This document shows positions 26,824 to 36,128 of a stretch of DNA of 64,000 nt, in pieces. Each line of letters starts with the position of its first letter. Positions within the stretch are counted from its first letter, which is position 1. The stretch is taken from NCBI RefSeq assembly GCF_014218355.1, contig NZ_AP023368.1, positions 433,501 through 497,500 on the forward strand, in the 5' to 3' direction. Position numbers and translations under genes: made by a program. This DNA comes from Anaerocolumna chitinilytica. GTDB lineage: Bacteria > Bacillota > Clostridia > Lachnospirales > Lachnospiraceae. A model generated the notes under the pieces. The model was given only the letters and a program-made list of their open reading frames with translations. It did no database searches and was not told where the DNA came from.

Positions 26824-27902
26824 CGGATAACAAAAATATTTTGATTATTAGTACAGTGGGTTTAATATATGATGGAATAACAAGCGTAATCATTTCATAT
26901 TTGCAAGCGATGGATCTTTCTGGATTGAAGATATATGTCGCAGCAACAATAGACTCTAAACCAAATTTAAGAAAACAGATTGAAGAGTTAGGATGTACAA
27001 TAGTCGACTTTCCTAATAGAAGAACACACACCTTTAAATATGCAATTGAGCTATCAATGTTTATAAGAAGAAAAAAAACTGATGTTGTACATGTTCATGG
27101 AAATAGTGGGACTATGGCTATAGAGATGATTGCATCATATCTAGGTGGTTGTAAAATAAGAATTGCACATTCTCATAATACTAAATGTGATCAAGTTAAA
27201 GCAGATAAAATGTTAAGACCATTATTTTACCGCTTTTGCACAAAAGCTATATCATGTGGAACAGAAGCTGGGAATTGGTTATTTCCGAATAGAAATTTCG
27301 AAGTTTTAAAAAATGGAAGAAATATAGACTATTTTTCTTTTAACCAGGAGAAGCAAAGAGCTTTTCGCAAAAAATTATCAATAAATGGGGGTATAGCCAT
27401 AGGTCATGTGGGGGGATTTTATCCGCAAAAGAACCATGACTTTTTGGTTGAAATATATAGAGAGATCAGAAAAATGGAGCCAGATGCAAAACTTTATATG
27501 ATTGGAGATGGTCCGTTAAAAAGTGAGATAGAACAAAAGGCAGCGAATATTGGAGTAATATTTACTGGAACAACGGATTTGATTTCAGATTATTTAAATG
27601 CAATGGATGGAATGATTCTTCCCTCCCTGTTTGAAGGAGTGCCTTTGGTTGTTATAGAATGGCAAATTAATGGCCTTCCATGTCTATTGTCAGACAAGAT
27701 ATCAAAAGAGTGCGCGCTGACAGAAAATGTTGAGTTTTTATCTTTGGGTGAATTACCAGAAAATTGGGCTAAAAAAATTATTGATATGGCTAAAAATAAC
27801 AATAGAGAGTTGAGTGCAAAAATTACAAGAGATAAAGTAATAACTTGTGGATTTGATATAATAGAATCTGCCAAGAGATTAAAGCAGATATATATTGGAT
27901 AA
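26820..27902 (+). CDS. glycosyltransferase family 4-like enzyme
   Basis: 360 residues with a GT-B fold. The N-terminal domain includes VVHVHGNSGTMAIE and HSHNTKCDQ; the C-terminal domain has GHVGGFYPQKNHDFLVEIY, YMIGDGPL and PSLFEGVPLVVIEWQ with the EGVPLV nucleotide-sugar motif. It probably adds one sugar to the lipid-linked repeat unit. Donor and linkage are unknown. ATGA overlap with the previous gene and 10 bp to the next indicate one operon. Confidence 0.88.
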   Translation: MTDNKNILIISTVGLIYDGITSVIISYLQAMDLSGLKIYVAATIDSKPNLRKQIEELGCTIVDFPNRRTHTFKYAIELSMFIRRKKTDVVHVHGNSGTMAIEMIASYLGGCKIRIAHSHNTKCDQVKADKMLRPLFYRFCTKAISCGTEAGNWLFPNRNFEVLKNGRNIDYFSFNQEKQRAFRKKLSINGGIAIGHVGGFYPQKNHDFLVEIYREIRKMEPDAKLYMIGDGPLKSEIEQKAANIGVIFTGTTDLISDYLNAMDGMILPSLFEGVPLVVIEWQINGLPCLLSDKISKECALTENVEFLSLGELPENWAKKIIDMAKNNNRELSAKITRDKVITCGFDIIESAKRLKQIYIG

Positions 27903-27912
27903 GGAGATTTTT

Positions 27913-28938
27913 ATGAATATTGGTTTATTTACCTCGGTGTATTTTAATAATATAGGTAATGGATTTATTGATTTAGGAGCCGAAGCAGTATTAAAAAGGG
28001 CAATGCCTGTTAATTATGAACTTGTGAAAATAAGTCAATGTGCTAATTTTGCTGCATCAATGGGTAAATCGTTTATATTAAAAGAAAATTTATTTGTGAA
28101 TTGGGTTTGGGTAAATCTTATGCAAAAATTTGCAAGTAAATTTCATGATAAAACATATCAGGCAATAAGTACTCTAGATGTGCAATCAATTGCAAAAATT
28201 GTAGATCTTGATTTCATGGTGATTCCTGGGTGTGTACTGACAGTTCCGTTTTTTACTATATATGGAAAACTATTGGAAGAAAAAAGTAAAGAAGGATGTA
28301 AACTTATTTTTATGGGGGTAAGTGGAAATTTCTATACTGATTATGAAGTAAATGTAGTTAGTAAATATTTGGAAAAATTAAAACCATTAGCTATTATGAC
28401 TAGAGATTCTATTGCTTACAACAATTATAAAAATTTAGCTAAATATACTTATAATGGCATAGATAATGTATTTTTTGTTAATTTATTAAATATCCCTAGA
28501 GTAAAGACTAATCCGGAATCATATGTTGTAGTTAATATTGAAGAACCTAAGCACAAACACATTAAGAACAAAGTTATTAAAAACCTAGAAAAGAGGGGAA
28601 AGAATATTATTTTTTCCAATCATAAACCATTTCCTTATTCAAAGATTACTAAATTGGTGAAAAATGGTGAATTAGTATCAGATTATCCACTGGATTATTT
28701 GATGCTCTATAGGAATGCAGACGAAGTATATTCGGATAGGGTTCATGCATGCATTCCAACATTATCATTTGGGAATAAGGCAATACTTTTTTCAGAAAGT
28801 CCAAGAAAAGCCTTATTTGAAAATGTTGGAGTTAAAAACATAGATAATAAACCTATTCAAGTTCAAGACTTGGCCAGTAAGCAAAATGAACAAATACATT
28901 TTCTTGCTAAAATATTAGTTGATGAGGGAATATTGTGA
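27913..28938 (+). CDS. polysaccharide pyruvyl transferase family protein
   Basis: 341 residues of the PS_pyruv_trans family (WcaK/AmsJ-like), which adds pyruvate from phosphoenolpyruvate as a ketal to EPS sugars. Typical features are NIGNGFIDLGAEAVL at the N-terminus and the late YSDRVHACIPTLSFGNKAILF with its conserved RVHA. Pyruvylation would give the polymer negative charge. The ATG at 27913 follows AAGGAG; the previous gene ends just before. The family also includes proteins of unproven activity. Confidence 0.82.
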   Translation: MNIGLFTSVYFNNIGNGFIDLGAEAVLKRAMPVNYELVKISQCANFAASMGKSFILKENLFVNWVWVNLMQKFASKFHDKTYQAISTLDVQSIAKIVDLDFMVIPGCVLTVPFFTIYGKLLEEKSKEGCKLIFMGVSGNFYTDYEVNVVSKYLEKLKPLAIMTRDSIAYNNYKNLAKYTYNGIDNVFFVNLLNIPRVKTNPESYVVVNIEEPKHKHIKNKVIKNLEKRGKNIIFSNHKPFPYSKITKLVKNGELVSDYPLDYLMLYRNADEVYSDRVHACIPTLSFGNKAILFSESPRKALFENVGVKNIDNKPIQVQDLASKQNEQIHFLAKILVDEGIL

Positions 28939-29831
28939 AAATTGCGGTTTTAATGTCTACATATAATGGAGAAGCATTTCTTAATCTGCAGATGCAAAGT
29001 TTGTCTGAGCAGACAGTTGTTGATTCAATCACTGTATATATTCGTGATGATAGAAGTACTGATAATACCATTAATATTATACAGAAATGGGAAAAAAAAA
29101 TAAAAATAATTCTTATACAAGGAATTAATAAAGGCCCTGCAATGAGTTTTTGGGATTTGTTAAAATATGTTCCTGGAGAATTTGATTACTACGCTTTTTG
29201 TGATCAAGATGATATATGGGACAAAGATAAACTTGAAATTGCAACTGGTTATTTAAATGATGATGTGCATTTGTATACATGCAATTGTCGTAGCATTGAC
29301 GCTAATAATAACATTTTTGAAAAAAAGAGAAGGAAAGAATATCCGGTAATAAGTATTGAAACATTATTTGTATCAGGTGTCACACAAGGCTGTGCAATGG
29401 TTTTTTCAAAAAAATTAAAAGAATATATATGTAATTTACATATTACAACAATACCAATGCATGATTTAATTGTTATGCTATATGCGCTGCAAATGGGAAG
29501 AGTATATTGGGATATCGAACCTCACTTTAGCTATAGATTTCACTCAAATAATGTTATTGCAAAAGAGAAAAAGAAGGTATTTTCGAAATTACTTACCACG
29601 GTCAGACGGTGGGATAAGAATAAGAATGTATCAATGTCTAACGTAGCAACTGAATTATTAGCACAAGTTACTATTAATAATGTTGAAACAGAAAAATTCT
29701 TAAGACAAATAAGTAATTACAAAAAATCAATCAAAAGTAAATATTTATTGTTGAATAACAAAAAAATAAGAAGTTGCAATCAGAGAGCTCTTCGATCCTT
29801 TTATATAAGAATTATATTAAATTATTTATAA
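28935..29831 (+). CDS. family 2 glycosyltransferase
   Basis: 298 residues with the GT-A fold of GT2 enzymes. VLMSTYNGEAFLNLQMQSL and the DDRSTDNT nucleotide-sugar segment are at the N-terminus, and CDQDDIW is the DXD-type metal-binding motif near residue 93. The layout resembles rhamnosyltransferases, but specificity is unknown. The start is GTG at 28935, overlapping the stop of the preceding gene, so the two are coupled. About 75 bp follow before the next gene. Confidence 0.87.
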   Translation: MKIAVLMSTYNGEAFLNLQMQSLSEQTVVDSITVYIRDDRSTDNTINIIQKWEKKIKIILIQGINKGPAMSFWDLLKYVPGEFDYYAFCDQDDIWDKDKLEIATGYLNDDVHLYTCNCRSIDANNNIFEKKRRKEYPVISIETLFVSGVTQGCAMVFSKKLKEYICNLHITTIPMHDLIVMLYALQMGRVYWDIEPHFSYRFHSNNVIAKEKKKVFSKLLTTVRRWDKNKNVSMSNVATELLAQVTINNVETEKFLRQISNYKKSIKSKYLLLNNKKIRSCNQRALRSFYIRIILNYL

Positions 29832-29907
29832 ATGAAAATATCATGAAAAACTGCACACATTTTGATATATATCTATATTTGAGTTGAAATTAATGGAGAA
29901 TAGTAAT

Positions 29908-30990
29908 ATGAAGATATGTTTTGTACTACCACAAATGTTAAAGAAACCTATTGGTGGTTATAAAATGGTTTATGAGTATGCTAATAGATTGAAAAAAGAG
30001 GGGCATGATATTGGGATTCTTTTTTTGAATGAAAATGCCTTAAAGAAATATAAATTACCATATATTATTAGATATGTTGCTGTTGAAATATTCACTAGAA
30101 TTGAGCCTAGGTGGTTTATTCTTGATAAAAAAGTTAAAAAGTACAATAGTTTAGAAAAAAAAAATTATAAAGAGATTAATTCTTATGACTTGGTGATTGC
30201 GACGGGTGTTGATACAGTAATGTTTTCAAATCAAAAATTTAATAAAGCTCGTAAAGCTTATTTTATACAGGGCTATGAAAAGTGGATATGCTCGGAAACC
30301 GAGCTTATTAGAACATATGCAATGGGAATGGACAATATTGTAGTATCAAGTTGGATGAAAGATATTGTTGATAAATATGGTAAAAAACCTGCTTTATTAC
30401 TTCAAAATCCAATAGATTTAAATGTATATAAAGAGCTTACACCAATAGATAAGAGAGAAAGTTTCTCTGTTGGAGTGCTTTACCATAAAGCGAAATGTAA
30501 GGGTTTTAAGTATGCATATGAAGCGTTACTACAAGTGAAAAAAGAACTTCCAAATCTTAAGGTTTATATGTTTGGAACAACAGTTCCAGATTTTGATTTG
30601 CCAGAATGGTTTGATTTCACTCTTAACGCATCACAGAATGAAACGGTGAATATTTACAATAAAATTTCTATCTTTTTATGTTCAACAATTGAAGAAGGAT
30701 TTGGTCTTACAGGATTAGAGGCTATGGCATGTGGGGCTGCATTGGTCAGTACTGATTATAACGGCGTAATAGAATATGCAGTTGATGGAATAAATTGCCT
30801 CTTATCACCAGTTGGTGATTCAGTTTTATTAGCAAAAAAAGTTATAGAGCTAGTTTATAATCAAGAATTAAGATTAAAGATAGCAAGAAAAGGTATAGAA
30901 TCTGTCAAGTCTTTTTCATGGGATAATGCAATGAACATTCTAAATGATTATTTAAGAACAGTGGAGATAGTGGATAATGAAAGAGATTAA
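29908..30990 (+). CDS. glycosyltransferase family 4-like enzyme
   Basis: 360 residues, GT-B fold: KICFVLPQMLKKPIGGYKMV at the N-terminus, QGYEKW and QNPIDLNVYK in the middle, and STIEEGFGLTGLEAMACGAA with YNGVIEYAVDG at the C-terminus, the E-x7-E donor-binding motif of family 4. It probably adds a sugar to the repeat unit. The ATG at 29908 has GGAGAA seven bases before; the ATG at 29893 is less well placed. The next gene overlaps its end by 14 bp. Confidence 0.87.
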   Translation: MKICFVLPQMLKKPIGGYKMVYEYANRLKKEGHDIGILFLNENALKKYKLPYIIRYVAVEIFTRIEPRWFILDKKVKKYNSLEKKNYKEINSYDLVIATGVDTVMFSNQKFNKARKAYFIQGYEKWICSETELIRTYAMGMDNIVVSSWMKDIVDKYGKKPALLLQNPIDLNVYKELTPIDKRESFSVGVLYHKAKCKGFKYAYEALLQVKKELPNLKVYMFGTTVPDFDLPEWFDFTLNASQNETVNIYNKISIFLCSTIEEGFGLTGLEAMACGAALVSTDYNGVIEYAVDGINCLLSPVGDSVLLAKKVIELVYNQELRLKIARKGIESVKSFSWDNAMNILNDYLRTVEIVDNERD

Positions 30991-32218
30991 TAGCAGTATA
31001 GTTAATAATAAATTAATGACAAATATTTTTCTGGGAACTATCGTGTTAATTCTACTTCTTCAAAATGGACCACTTCATAATATGCCAATAATTTTGATTA
31101 TTATTCCTATATTTTTTTGTGGTCAGAAGTTCGTTTTGCTTGTAGGGAAAAATGAAAAGTATGTAATATATTATGGTTTGTATCTGCTAGCAGTCACGCT
31201 TTTTAATATAAATAAAAATTATGATTTGAATTATACAATAAATCTGCTTCTTCAGTATTTATTAATCTATATTAGTGTGAAAATTGTGATTCAAAAAATT
31301 AATAAGAAAGATGTACTATTGTTTTTTAGAAATATTGGTATTGTTATTAGTCTTTTATGCTTGCCAGAAGCAATCACAGGAGTACATTTTATTGCAAACT
31401 TTTTAGGCAAACAACTGGGAAGTACAACAGCTCGTGTTGTTTCGATTTTTAATCATCCTATTATATGTGGTTGCTTTCTTGTAATTACTCTTATACTTAT
31501 TATTGTTTATCCGTTAAAAAAATATTCTTATCAAATAATATTGGTCTCAATTATACTAGTTGCAATTGTCTTAACGCAGTCAAGAAGTGCTTGGTTGGCG
31601 ACTGCTATATCTTTGCTAGCATATTTTGTTCGATTTCATAAGAATAAAATAAATAAAAAATATTTGATTTATACGTGTGTATTCATCGGGCTTATTGTGA
31701 CTGGGACAAGGATATTTAATCATAATCTATTCTTTGTTATATGGAGTTTTATATACAATAGATTAAATGGATCATTTGAGGCTGGTGAAGGCCATATAGT
31801 AAGAATAGAGATTATTCTAAACGCTGTGGATTATTGGAAGGAAAATATTTTTTCATTTATTTTTGGAAATGGTAAAAATTATGGATTACTTTTTATGAAG
31901 AATAATCCTATTCATAAATTCGGTACTTTTACGTGGGATTCTGCCGTTGATAATCAATATATTACGCTTATATTCGAAACGGGAATTATAGGATTGTTAT
32001 TCATCATAAATATTATTTTAATTAATGTCAAAAGATTTGTTAGAGCAAACAAAGAGGATAAAGAAGGAATAGCTGTTTCACTGTGTCTGATTGGAAATAG
32101 TGTTTGTCTATTCTTTTTTGAAGGATTTAATTATCCAGTTCTTGTTTTGGTATTTTTAATCATGATTTTTATTGGAGATGATAATGCAAGGATACACAGC
32201 AAAGAAATACAGAAGTAA
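30977..32218 (+). CDS. O-antigen ligase/polymerase family membrane protein (probable Wzy)
   Basis: 413 residues with about ten to twelve transmembrane helices and a larger loop (about 255-320) with GEGHIVRIEIILNAV and FGNGKNYG, the layout of the Wzy/WaaL family. In this cassette, beside a flippase, it is probably the polymerase joining repeat units at the outer membrane face. Overall identity in this family is low, so the call rests on topology, the QSRSAWLATA motif (about 195-205) and context. Decayed IS110 DNA follows. Confidence 0.8.
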   Translation: MKEINSSIVNNKLMTNIFLGTIVLILLLQNGPLHNMPIILIIIPIFFCGQKFVLLVGKNEKYVIYYGLYLLAVTLFNINKNYDLNYTINLLLQYLLIYISVKIVIQKINKKDVLLFFRNIGIVISLLCLPEAITGVHFIANFLGKQLGSTTARVVSIFNHPIICGCFLVITLILIIVYPLKKYSYQIILVSIILVAIVLTQSRSAWLATAISLLAYFVRFHKNKINKKYLIYTCVFIGLIVTGTRIFNHNLFFVIWSFIYNRLNGSFEAGEGHIVRIEIILNAVDYWKENIFSFIFGNGKNYGLLFMKNNPIHKFGTFTWDSAVDNQYITLIFETGIIGLLFIINIILINVKRFVRANKEDKEGIAVSLCLIGNSVCLFFFEGFNYPVLVLVFLIMIFIGDDNARIHSKEIQK

Positions 32219-32289
32219 TAGATTATAGCAACTAAAGGTTATGGGGAGTGCAATTGATCCAAGAAGTAGAGAACATAGTAAGTTTGTAT

Positions 32290-32800
32290 TTCGTTTAGCA
32301 AAAGCTAGTAGGAATCTGCTTTGCTTCATACATGAAATCCAATAAAATCAGTGTTAGGTTTAAATCCACATGATGTGAAGCAGATAAAGGACTTGAGGAT
32401 AATAGCTAGATTAAGAATGACACTAAGTCTAAAACTTATCTAAAACCTTGTAAAGGATGGATAGTAATTTGGAAATGCAATACTTTACAGATAAACTATA
32501 TACAGATTTTCTTAAGTTGCCAAAGTTCAGAGAACAGCTGATTGAGGATAGAATTTGTTTACTTAATAGACTTCATCGAATGCTGAGGGATATTTTTCAG
32601 AGCATAAGGATGCTTATGGTAAGATTGATGGTGCATTTGTCTTGCAAATATTTATTAAAACATAATTTTCAGTGTATTTTAATACACTTGGTAGCGAAGG
32701 AATATAACAGAATTGGCATAATGCTAAGTTTAGAGAATGCGGTTATAGCAGAGCAGAAGAAATATTAATTTTGGCTATTCAGTGTAAGACGCAATGACTA
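32290..32800 (+). pseudogene. decayed IS110-family transposase
   Basis: Reading across frames gives, in order, FASYMKSNKIS, LGLNPHDVKQIKDL, LEDNS then IKNDTKSK, FREQLIEDRICLLNRLHR, YFSEHKDAYGKIDGAFVLQ, and GSEGI...QNWHNAKFRECGYSRAEEI. These match, in order, the IS110 features VNPMHVKK, LDDNSPTKND, the RR-loop helix, the FPEY segment and the WR-AK-R-G-RA region. Several frameshifts and stops show that it is inactive. No clear ends or target duplication were found. The 103-codon open frame at 32457 is a fragment of this, not a gene. Confidence 0.8.
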
Positions 32801-32890
32801 TTCTGCATTTTTTAGCTTTAGTTATAGATGTTATTATATAAAGATAAGCCTTAAAAATCGATAATATAAAGGGAAATGGAATAAATTAAA

Positions 32891-34351
32891 ATGAATAAAG
32901 ACATAAAAATAAAAAGTGTAAAGTATAATTTTGCCATGAATATTATTCTCAAAATGTCTTCTTTTATTTTTCCACTTATAACATTACCATACATAACAAG
33001 AACTCTTGGTGCTGTTGGTAATGGTAAAATTGCTTTTGCTAGTTCTGTTATAACATATTTTTCAATGTTTGCACAGTTAGGAATTCCTACTTATGGAATA
33101 CGTGTATGTGCTAAATGTAGAGATGATAAGGCAGAATTAACAAAAACAGTTCAGGAATTACTTGTAATTAATGGCGTTGCTGTTATATTGTCTTATCTTG
33201 CATTAGGGTTTAGCATTATAGGGATTTTGAAATTTCAAGAAAATAGCACGTTAATGTTAATAAATTCAGTATCTATTTTATTAAATGCAATTGGAATGGA
33301 ATGGCTTTATCAAGCAATTGAGCAATATCAATATATCACAATACGTAACTTAGTATTTAAAATTATATCTATTGTTTTAATGTTTTGGCTTATTCATAAA
33401 CCAGAAGATTACATTAAATATGCCATACTTATTGTTATTAGTGCAGGTGGATCATATATTTTAAATTTAATTAATTGTAGAAACTTTCTGGAACATCGAC
33501 TATACATTGGAAAATATAAATTTAGGAAGCATCTGAAACCTATTTTTACTTTTTTTGCATTATCCGTATCAATATCAATATATACTAGTATGGATACAGT
33601 CATGCTGGGTTTTTTTTCTGGTGATGAGCAAGTTGCTTTCTATGCGTTGTCTACAAAAATTAAGATGGTGTTGGCAACAACAATATCAGCATTGGGACCA
33701 GTCTTACTTCCAAGAATAGTGTATTGTATAAATAATGGTCAACGAGAAAAATTCAAATCCTATATAGAGAAATCATTACATTTTGTAACTTTGATAGCAA
33801 TTCCAGTTACAATATACTTTGTTGTGATGGCACCTACCGTGGTTGACATACTTGGTGGAGAGGCATACATATCAGCTACCCTATGTATGCAAATTATAAC
33901 TATTACAATTATTCCTTTAGGTATAGGGAATGTTGCATGTTCACAGATTTTAACACCTATGGGAAAAGAAAAATATACGATGTATTCTACCGTTTGTGGG
34001 GCAATTATAAATTTTGCACTTAATATAGTATTAATCCCTCGATTTGGTGCTGCAGGAGCCGCAATAGCTACAGTTTTTGCTGAAGCTATTATTGCATGTA
34101 TCCAAATATATTATGTGAGAAGTGAAGTCAGAACTATCATTTTGCATTTGCCGTATATGAAGTTTTTAACGGCAAATGCTACTGGGATTGTGTGCTTGAT
34201 TTTGTTTACTAAATATGTTTCGATTGGTAATTCATTGGTTGAGATGGTTGTAACATGTTGTTTGTTCTTTGGAATATATATGACCGTGATGATTACTCTG
34301 GGTGATGAATTACTTCAAAAATATATAATACAATTGTTTTACAAAAAATAA
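32891..34351 (+). CDS. Wzx-type oligosaccharide flippase
   Basis: 486 residues with about 12 to 14 transmembrane helices of the MATE/MVF-like polysaccharide exporter family. The N-terminal FPLITLPYITRTLGAVGNGK is typical for Wzx. It moves lipid-linked repeat units across the membrane for Wzy. The ribosome binding site is weak (AAAGGG, 12-14 bp before). Last biosynthetic gene of the cassette; a second decayed ATPase fragment follows, so the cassette is bounded on both sides by transposon remnants. Confidence 0.93.
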   Translation: MNKDIKIKSVKYNFAMNIILKMSSFIFPLITLPYITRTLGAVGNGKIAFASSVITYFSMFAQLGIPTYGIRVCAKCRDDKAELTKTVQELLVINGVAVILSYLALGFSIIGILKFQENSTLMLINSVSILLNAIGMEWLYQAIEQYQYITIRNLVFKIISIVLMFWLIHKPEDYIKYAILIVISAGGSYILNLINCRNFLEHRLYIGKYKFRKHLKPIFTFFALSVSISIYTSMDTVMLGFFSGDEQVAFYALSTKIKMVLATTISALGPVLLPRIVYCINNGQREKFKSYIEKSLHFVTLIAIPVTIYFVVMAPTVVDILGGEAYISATLCMQIITITIIPLGIGNVACSQILTPMGKEKYTMYSTVCGAIINFALNIVLIPRFGAAGAAIATVFAEAIIACIQIYYVRSEVRTIILHLPYMKFLTANATGIVCLILFTKYVSIGNSLVEMVVTCCLFFGIYMTVMITLGDELLQKYIIQLFYKK

Positions 34352-34465
34352 GAAAGTAAACTACGCATATATTCTTAACTAGAAGAAATATATATGGGTT
34401 AGGAGTGCTATAAATTTTCATAATGTATATCAGGGGATTATCCACTGACTTATTCAAAGGATAAG

Positions 34466-34600
34466 TCAATTGTAACGATAATCGTAGTTGTAATGAACTG
34501 TAATTCGCTGTTTCAAGGCTTCATGAATCAGTTTTTTGAAATAATATTCAGATATAGCTCTCCGGCAAGGACTATTGCAAAGCAGTTAAGGGAATCGAAT
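34466..34600 (-). pseudogene. decayed ExeA/TniB-type ATPase, copy 2
   Basis: On the minus strand FDSLNCFAIVLAGELYLN continues after one frameshift as KKLIHEALKQRITVHYNYDY. This matches the same region of copy 1 at 25129-25510 (shared LAGELYLN and the RITV core) and the ExeA family. Only about 45 codons remain. Both copies have the same orientation. Confidence 0.75.
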
Positions 34601-34976
34601 TACGACTATTGTTGATGAAAAAGCCATCAGGCCTTTGCTATATCGGAGAACTAGATGTGGAAAGCCTCTGAAATGTTTAAAAACAATAAACAATTAAACT
34701 ATCACAAGGTCAGACACAAGCCTATACATTAAAATATGAAGGAAATTTCCCCCATGTCATTCGGAAAGTCGCTAGAAGGCTAACTTCTGGAAGCATAGCA
34801 GTCATTTGAATTTAGTGAGTTTATACTATTACACAATACCAATTGATTATTAACTAATTAGTTCTATTGGTTTAAGTTAATAAGCAATATTTTTTATAGT
34901 TGAAATGTTATTATTGAGTAGTAAATTATTAATAACGGAACCCATTTGTTTAAGTGATTTTAAGGAGGATAATGAG
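34601..34976. other. gene-free region before the TIR-like gene
   Basis: About 375 bp of AT-rich DNA with no credible frame; it may hold further unrecognised transposon remnants. The ribosome binding site of the next gene is at its end. Confidence 0.5.
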
Positions 34977-35756
34977 ATGAAATTATTTATTGGTAGTTCG
35001 AAGGAAGCTACAGAGGTAATGGATGATATTGCATTATATCTTGAAGATTTATGTTGTGAAGTAATCAAATGGGATGCTCCGACTACGTTTAAACCTGGTG
35101 AATATACTCTTGAAGCCCTATGTAGGATTAATGAACAGGTTGATGCAGCAATTTTTATACTTACTGCCGACGATAGAGTATGGTATAGAGGCCAAGATAC
35201 AATTCAGCCGAGAGATAACGTATTATTTGAATTTGGATTATTCTGTGGGAAACATGGAATTAAAAAAACGATAATAATTAAGAAGGGAGAAATAAAAATT
35301 GCTTCGGACTTTAATGGAATAACACTAATTGATTATTCAAAAAGGCTAAGGGCTCAACGAGAGATTAAGGATTGGTATGAATCCCTGATGAATAATGTAA
35401 TGATGTGGATTGAGGGCACTTGGGATTTGTTTTATTACCATAATACCGATGACACAAATCCTGATGGGGTAGCCGTAATTTATAATGAGAAGCAAAACTT
35501 TAAAATGAAAGTAAATTTAAAACAATCAAAAAATGGAAAAGAATTGAGTTACCTTTTTGAATATAACGGATTTTATTATAATAATGAGATTATTGCTGTA
35601 TATAAAACATTACCCGAACAATGGCCAGCAATGTGTGGAACAGTGGTAATCAGTATGAGTGGCAACAGGAAAATACTGGTGGGTGGCTCCCTTTATGTTA
35701 ATCATTTCTCGAAATTGGTTAATGATAAATTTATAATGAAACGCCGTAATGATTAA
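34977..35756 (+). CDS. TIR-like (CAP12/Pycsar-effector type) protein with unknown C-terminal domain
   Basis: 259 residues. Residues 1-120 match the predicted nucleotide-binding TIR-like family (PF10137): LFIGSSKEA at the start, ADDRVWYRGQDTIQPRDN, and NVLFEFGLFCGK with Glu85 in the place of the catalytic Glu of TIR NADases. Residues about 147-259 start GTWDLFYY and look beta-rich, ending in KRRND; I do not recognise this part. Relatives are NAD-cleaving effectors of anti-phage systems, triggered by cyclic nucleotides or other signals. No cyclase or other defence gene is next to it. The ATG at 34977 follows AAGGAGG; the longer frame to 34905 has no site. Confidence 0.78.
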   Translation: MKLFIGSSKEATEVMDDIALYLEDLCCEVIKWDAPTTFKPGEYTLEALCRINEQVDAAIFILTADDRVWYRGQDTIQPRDNVLFEFGLFCGKHGIKKTIIIKKGEIKIASDFNGITLIDYSKRLRAQREIKDWYESLMNNVMMWIEGTWDLFYYHNTDDTNPDGVAVIYNEKQNFKMKVNLKQSKNGKELSYLFEYNGFYYNNEIIAVYKTLPEQWPAMCGTVVISMSGNRKILVGGSLYVNHFSKLVNDKFIMKRRND

Positions 35757-36128
35757 ACTTATGGTACTATAATATTTTATGAAAGTAAGTTAAATGGCCC
35801 TCAAAATTATCAGTTGTATGTGAATGGGGTAACAAAGTACTTCCTACCAATAAGTAGACCATTTCTTACTCTTCTTGAATGTTGTGTTTTTGCTCTGTAT
35901 AATGTCACAATTATGTGGAAAAAGTTCCAGATGACTTCTCTTGCCGTATTTATGTTCTCTGATACATGGTTTTATATATAGAAAGACCATCATTCTTTAG
36001 TTAGGAATGCACATTAAAAGTGGAAAGAAAAATAGTCCTTGAGATATAAATATTATTTAATAGGTACAGATTCCATCTATAAGCAGTAACCAAGTCACCG
36101 GTAGTCAGTCCTGCCTTACAACCTTACC
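35757..36128. other. intergenic region with an open frame continuing the TIR-like gene
   Basis: No start codon or ribosome binding site supports a gene. The frame of the TIR-like gene stays open after its stop for 74 codons, to a TAG at 35979-35981. This may be chance or a relic of a longer protein. The rest shows nothing. Confidence 0.35.

Noticed and set aside
32457..32768. 103-codon plus-strand gene
   Set aside because: It is one open piece of the IS110 relic; the transposase text continues before and after it in other frames.
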